Part shown: in pieces, positions 59,854 to 64,000 of the stretch
Numbering within the stretch: position 1 is the first letter of the stretch
Layout of the letters: each line of letters begins with the position of its first letter
Origin: Paramarasmius palmivorus
Lineage: Eukaryota > Basidiomycota > Agaricomycetes > Agaricales > Marasmiaceae
Length of the DNA: 64,000 nucleotides
Reading direction: 5' to 3'
NCBI GenBank assembly: GCA_037176845.1
Contig: JAYKXP010000101.1
Location: 62,001-126,000, forward strand
Position numbers and translations under genes: made by a program
The notes under the pieces: generated by a model
Told to the model about the DNA's origin: nothing
What the model saw: only the letters and a program-made list of their open reading frames with translations
The model's database searches: none

Positions 59854-62800
59854 TCACCGTTTCCTCTTATCACCCACAGCTTCCTTCCCCTGTTCAGCAT
59901 CCTCTGTATCTCCCTTTTCATCCATTGTTCCATTTTCTTCCTCCGTCGTGAGTGTTCTGCTCGTAAATCAACATAGGCAGCATCATACAATCTGGAACAA
60001 CTCACTGGACGTCCTTTAGTAGCTCGACGAGTGTTGTATATACAGCCTTGACCGTGGATAACCACAGCAGGTCCTTTCCTGGATGATCCAACAGGTCACA
60101 CCACCACCGTAAGGAAACGAGAACTAGAACGAAGCCATCTTTCCCCGGAATACGCACTGCTTCCCAATTTCCTTTGCCTCCTGGCATGACCATCCCGTCT
60201 GGTGATTTAGGTCTCCACCGTGGATTGACCACCTTAGACCACCAAATCCACCATTCTTGACCCAGGTTCTCTGCGACAACCTCCGACGGCACTCGCTGCT
60301 CCCACCTTAAGCGCCCGTATTTGAACCATTGCAGATAACCCTGTGGCCGTCGGGATTTCAACATTTTGATTCGTACGCCCTTGATCACGCATTAGCATGT
60401 ACCATTATCAACCTGTTTTGACCTCTTACCTCTGCTCCTATATCTCTCTTATTCCACTCTTCCTCTACCTCTATCCATTTGTACACCAAGACAGACCATA
60501 CCTCTGGACGCACTGCGCCTGCAGGCCCCAATAACCACTCGCCATAATCCTTCAAGAACGACATTGAACAGCCTTGAACGTCGAATTTGGCCCAAGGTTC
60601 CATTTGGGGCATGTCCAGGTCAGCATAACCCATGACCACCGCCTTCGCCCATGCCGGCAGATTCTCTACGTTATCAATACTCTGAATGACACCAGTTGAG
60701 ATATCGTCCGGAATAACCACCACCTCCCCGGAATCGTCATCCACCGTAGCACCGCTCATCTCGCTGTCCTTTAACCCTTCTCCTGCGATAGCCTGGTCAA
60801 TATCCTCAGGTAATATCTGGCCATCAGGCGCATCGTTATCGGCGTCGTAAGCTTTTGCCTGGGATTTCTTGCATCAGAAAAGTGGTATGAATCAGAAATA
60901 CTCAGGACTGACTGTTTGGAGACGACTCGACTTCCGCGTGGCCTTTGATCCCTTGTATCTTGAGCCCTTCGCACCTTTCCCTTTCCCATTCTTGCGGATA
61001 TCATCCTCCAGGTCCTGCACTGCCTTCGTCAGTCCAATTGCCATTGCGCACTCTCGAGTGAACGCAGCCTGCTGCTCCCGTGTCAAATCGCACATCGGCA
61101 CTATCAACACAGGCAAGCCTTCTTCGTTCTTCTCCCAGAGCCCGTCGCTGTTAACCGGCACATGAGGCTTCATGGGTGGCCTTTGGGACATCGACTCGCG
61201 CTCTTCCTCATCCTCGGACTCAGACCCAATGTCACTTGGTTCTGACGGCTCTGGTGTCTCCTCGTCGGTCAACAAGGGCTCGTCCCTTCCTCTCGTCCTT
61301 CCTCTTCCCCTTTTCGATCTAGACTGTTGTTTACCCTGGTCGCCGGCTCCGGCATGCTGCTCGGATGTTAACATCGGTCCTGATACAGGAGCTGGAATCT
61401 GCGAGGCTGCAGGCGTAGTCCTGGTTGATGTCGCGGGGCCACTGACAGGTGTCTGGGATGACCGTTCATGTTCAGGGTGGGTCTTTGTGTAAATCCCTTT
61501 CAGCCAGTGGAGGAAGGTGTTGGAGAATCGATCGAAGTCTATTCCTTCACCGGCATCCATATCCGGGCAATCGTCTGGTTTCGAGAAAATCCTGCGCCAT
61601 ACAATTTAGTCAACATGTCAACACGTCAATGTTAACACTCACACGCAGGAGTCGTAGTCGGCATCCCCATCGATGCATTCCCCAGCTAACAAGACCAGGT
61701 TAAGCCCTGTCAATTTACGCCAGATGTTCAAAACATCTTGGGCCAGACTGCCGAAATTTTTGCGACGTCTACCACAACAGTCTGTTAGGCCAATTTCAGT
61801 GCAACAGAATACTGAACATACCCTCGCTGTACCGCCACGTCAAGCGGAACTTGTTCATCCCCTTCCTCGGCAGCCTCCAACGCTTTCAACATCTCCTCGT
61901 ACTCGGCTTTCAGCGCCTCTGCCTCCTCCTCTGGCATATCCTTCAAGAAATCCTTCACTGCTTGCGCCCGTGACGGCAAGCGGTCCAACCGACCAGTTTC
62001 CGACGAGCGGCTGAGTACCGACATCTTGTGGTCTGGGTGCTTCATCACGAAATGATTGAACTGGGGCTTGATTAGCTTCTTCTTTTTCTCGAGTTCTGCC
62101 CTAAATAAAGCACCCGTCATCCCGCCTTCCGACTTCCGTGCAGTGGTCTGTTTCCACAATATCCAATCTTTTATCATCTGTAGAACGGTTTAGCGTTGAA
62201 CATGCTCCATCAAATAGCAACGTCGTACCTGGAAATATAGCTCTTCCTCTGTGGCAGAAGACGCCTTCAACGAACGCTGATAGACAGCCTTTTGATTGCG
62301 CGTCATGGCCTTCACGTCTTCCTCGCTCTTCTCCACAAACTCGGCTCGACTCGCCAATCGAGAGCGAGGTATGGGATACTTGGACAAGGGGAACTCGGCC
62401 ATGAACTCCACTGCGAAAGAAGACAAGAACTGGGTCTTCTCCTTCTTGGTCTTGAGCTCCATATATTGTTTGAGAGCTTTTTGCATGGCTACGAGGCGTG
62501 CGCCAGTGAAATTACTTGGCTTGCCGCGAGTCTTCTTCTCCAAATCGCCATCTTCCTCACCAGTATCGACGTTGCTCTCTTCTATCTGGGTAGCCTGGTT
62601 ACCTTCAGGCCCGGAAGAGACTTTGGGCGGAGAGCCGCATGTGGTTTGGCCCTCGGAGGAAACAGCTGGGAGGCTCTTGGGTCGGAGCTCCTCCTCAGCC
62701 AAGGCAGGTTGGGCCGAATTTGACGACTCTGACGCAGGAGTACGTAGTTGATTCGCAATTGGCTCAGTCAACAAGGTGTTTGTAGTCGACGCAACAGGCG

Positions 62801-62858
62801 TTGATGATTGCGCGTTTGACACGTCGGGACGCGATGCAGGAGGTGTAGTCGAAGTCAT
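59854..62858 (-). CDS. multi-exon Trp-rich basidiomycete protein of unknown function
   Basis: The ATG at 62858 gives MTSTTPPASRPDVSNAQSST. Domains in order: a disordered N-terminus; TRGKPSNFTGARLVAMQKAL and QYMELKTKKEKTQFLSSFAV (a signature I know from repeated mushroom hypotheticals); helical MIKDWILWKQTTARKSEGGM and KKLIKPQFNHFVMKHPDHKM; acidic PEEEAEALKAEYEEMLKALE; NIWRKLTGLNLVLLAGECID; a disordered RSKRGRGRTRGRDEP region; and a C-terminal Trp-rich block GRLRWEQRVPSEVVAENLGQ, EWWIWWSKVVNPRWRP, RWWCDLLDHPGK. The end is GTMDEKGDTEDAEQGK...GDKRKR with TGA at 59854-59856. About eight exons join in frame with no lesions. The final KRKR may be a nuclear signal. Function unknown. Confidence 0.7.
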
Positions 62859-63498
62859 CGTAGTAGGTGTGCAGAGATTCGACGTTAAGGGAAGGGAAGA
62901 GAGTGTTTCCAGGTGCCCAGGGCGCAGGCTTGAGCCGGACCAATACCTGAGCCATAGGGACGAAATTTGAACCGATCCGGACGCCAGATCCCAAGCCATC
63001 TGTATCGAAATTGATAAATCCTGCTCCGAAAGGTTTGTTTGGGACTTGTTATCGCACACTAAAACGCGTATTGAATCCTACCTTCACATTCTGGACCTCG
63101 TTGTCCTTCCCTAGGCTCTCCTAGTTATCCTCATCTTGACCTTCCAAACTCCCCAGTGATTTCTTTCTCTCCAGAGCCAGGTCCTCCCACATTATTCCCT
63201 GATGGACGTTCGGACCCTCGGATACCATTTCAAATAAGCTGGTTCAGACAGTCGATGACGCTTTGACAACCACAGTTATCCTAGGTTTTTTCGTCGCACT
63301 CTTGATCTGCGATCTAGCTCGTGAGCACTGCCCTTCACAAAAATCAGTACTATTCATCAGGTAAGTTGAGGACCACTTGCAATAGGATAATATTCTCCAA
63401 ATCGAACTGGAGATAACGACGGTTCGGGGATACATCAGACGCGTCACGAATCCACGAAAGTCACAAAACTCACGAGTCACATCACTGTCACATCTCAA
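62859..63498. other. divergent intergenic region
   Basis: This lies between the genes starting at 62858 (-) and 63499 (+). No clear element was seen. Confidence 0.4.
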
Positions 63499-64000
63499 AT
63501 GTCCAACGTCCATGACATCGAGTCTGACTCAGACTCTGGCTCTCCCTTTCGATGGAATATCGACAAGCTATGCGCGGCAGCGAACCATCTTCGCCTCGCT
63601 CCTGATTATACCACCTATACTTGCGAACCAGCTATTTTCCGTCAAATGGCATCGCCCCTCCCGCCATATCAACCCGATCATGAGTGGTATATTCTTTTTA
63701 CTACGACCGTTCAGGAACACCTCCAACCTGGTATCTACCGCGACGTTCGGTAAGATTTGTTTTATTTCTACCACTGTATCACTCCATCTAATAATTCCAG
63801 AGCCATACAGACACAGTTCCCAAAAGGAACTCCCCCCGGAGAGGTATGCATTCTCCGCTATGCTGACTCTCTCGAAGATGCCCGGGGGATTTGGAACAAG
63901 CAGTGCGTCAAACATCATCGAGAAGAACCAATGCACCAAGATTGTCAAGAGGCGCTTGACGACCAGGCATACTCGGTTGCTTCACAGGCCAAAGCCGCTC
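63499..64000 (+). CDS. hypothetical protein, cut by the right edge
   Basis: The ATG at 63499 gives MSNVHDIESDSDSGSPFRWN and IDKLCAAANHLRLAPDYTTY. An intron at about 63752-63801 joins in frame to AIQTQFPKGTPPGEVCILRY, ADSLEDARGIWNKQCVKHHR, and the frame is still open at the window end. Acidic N-terminus, no recognised domain in the visible part. Confidence 0.55.

Noticed and set aside
1..64000. tRNA, rRNA, CRISPR and riboswitch features
   Set aside because: None was recognised on reading both strands. A covariance-model search would be decisive for tRNAs and small RNAs.

Overview
The window looks like a chromosome segment from a mushroom-forming basidiomycete (Agaricomycetes). Genes are broken by many 45-60 bp introns with GT...AG ends, the families are ones typical of that group (a Mei2-type RRM protein, a homeobox factor with a fungal C-terminal domain, tail-anchored WD40 proteins, mushroom-type DDE transposases), and cellular genes are mixed with decayed mobile DNA. 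Nothing bacterial or viral was recognised.

Layout. 1-4271 (-): the N-terminal half of the DNA polymerase epsilon catalytic subunit (POL2), running off the left edge and carrying several stops and frameshifts, so it is a pseudogene. 4900-7843 (-): an intact transportin-like karyopherin. 8691-9711 (+): a small unknown gene. 10257-11312 (-): a coiled-coil RING-finger protein. 12682-13663 (-): a Mei2-type RRM protein. 14545-15146 (+): a C2H2 finger protein. 15779-16860 (-): the 3' tail of a LINE retrotransposon.

17299-22216 is the most striking object. It is a 4.9 kb, nearly perfect, AT-rich palindrome (two arms of about 2.4 kb around a spacer of about 109 bp), bounded by a 7-bp target-site duplication (TAATCCC). 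It carries helically phased arrays of 12-bp palindromic motifs and no long ORF. I read it as a non-autonomous foldback-type DNA transposon that I cannot assign to a named superfamily.

23264-40307 holds basidiomycete genes of unknown function (coiled-coil proteins, a disordered protein), a WD40 protein with a C-terminal membrane anchor (29080-30468) and a frameshifted transposase-like gene (33207-34693). 41166-49428 is transposon-rich: a dispersed repeat shared with 12435-12635, a truncated Plavaka-like transposase with an in-frame stop (41748-43264), a small zinc-finger gene (44228-44932) and a nearly complete Tnp2/KDZ-like transposase (45451-49428).

49610-53965 has an unknown gene, a second copy of the WD40 membrane-anchored family (50696-52186) and a homeobox transcription factor (52508-53965). 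54-59 kb is gene-poor. 59854-62858 (-) is a long multi-exon, Trp-rich basidiomycete protein, and a new gene starts at 63499 and runs off the right edge.

The genes form no operon or pathway. Exon chains were joined by eye from splice consensus and reading frame, so single-base boundaries may be off.
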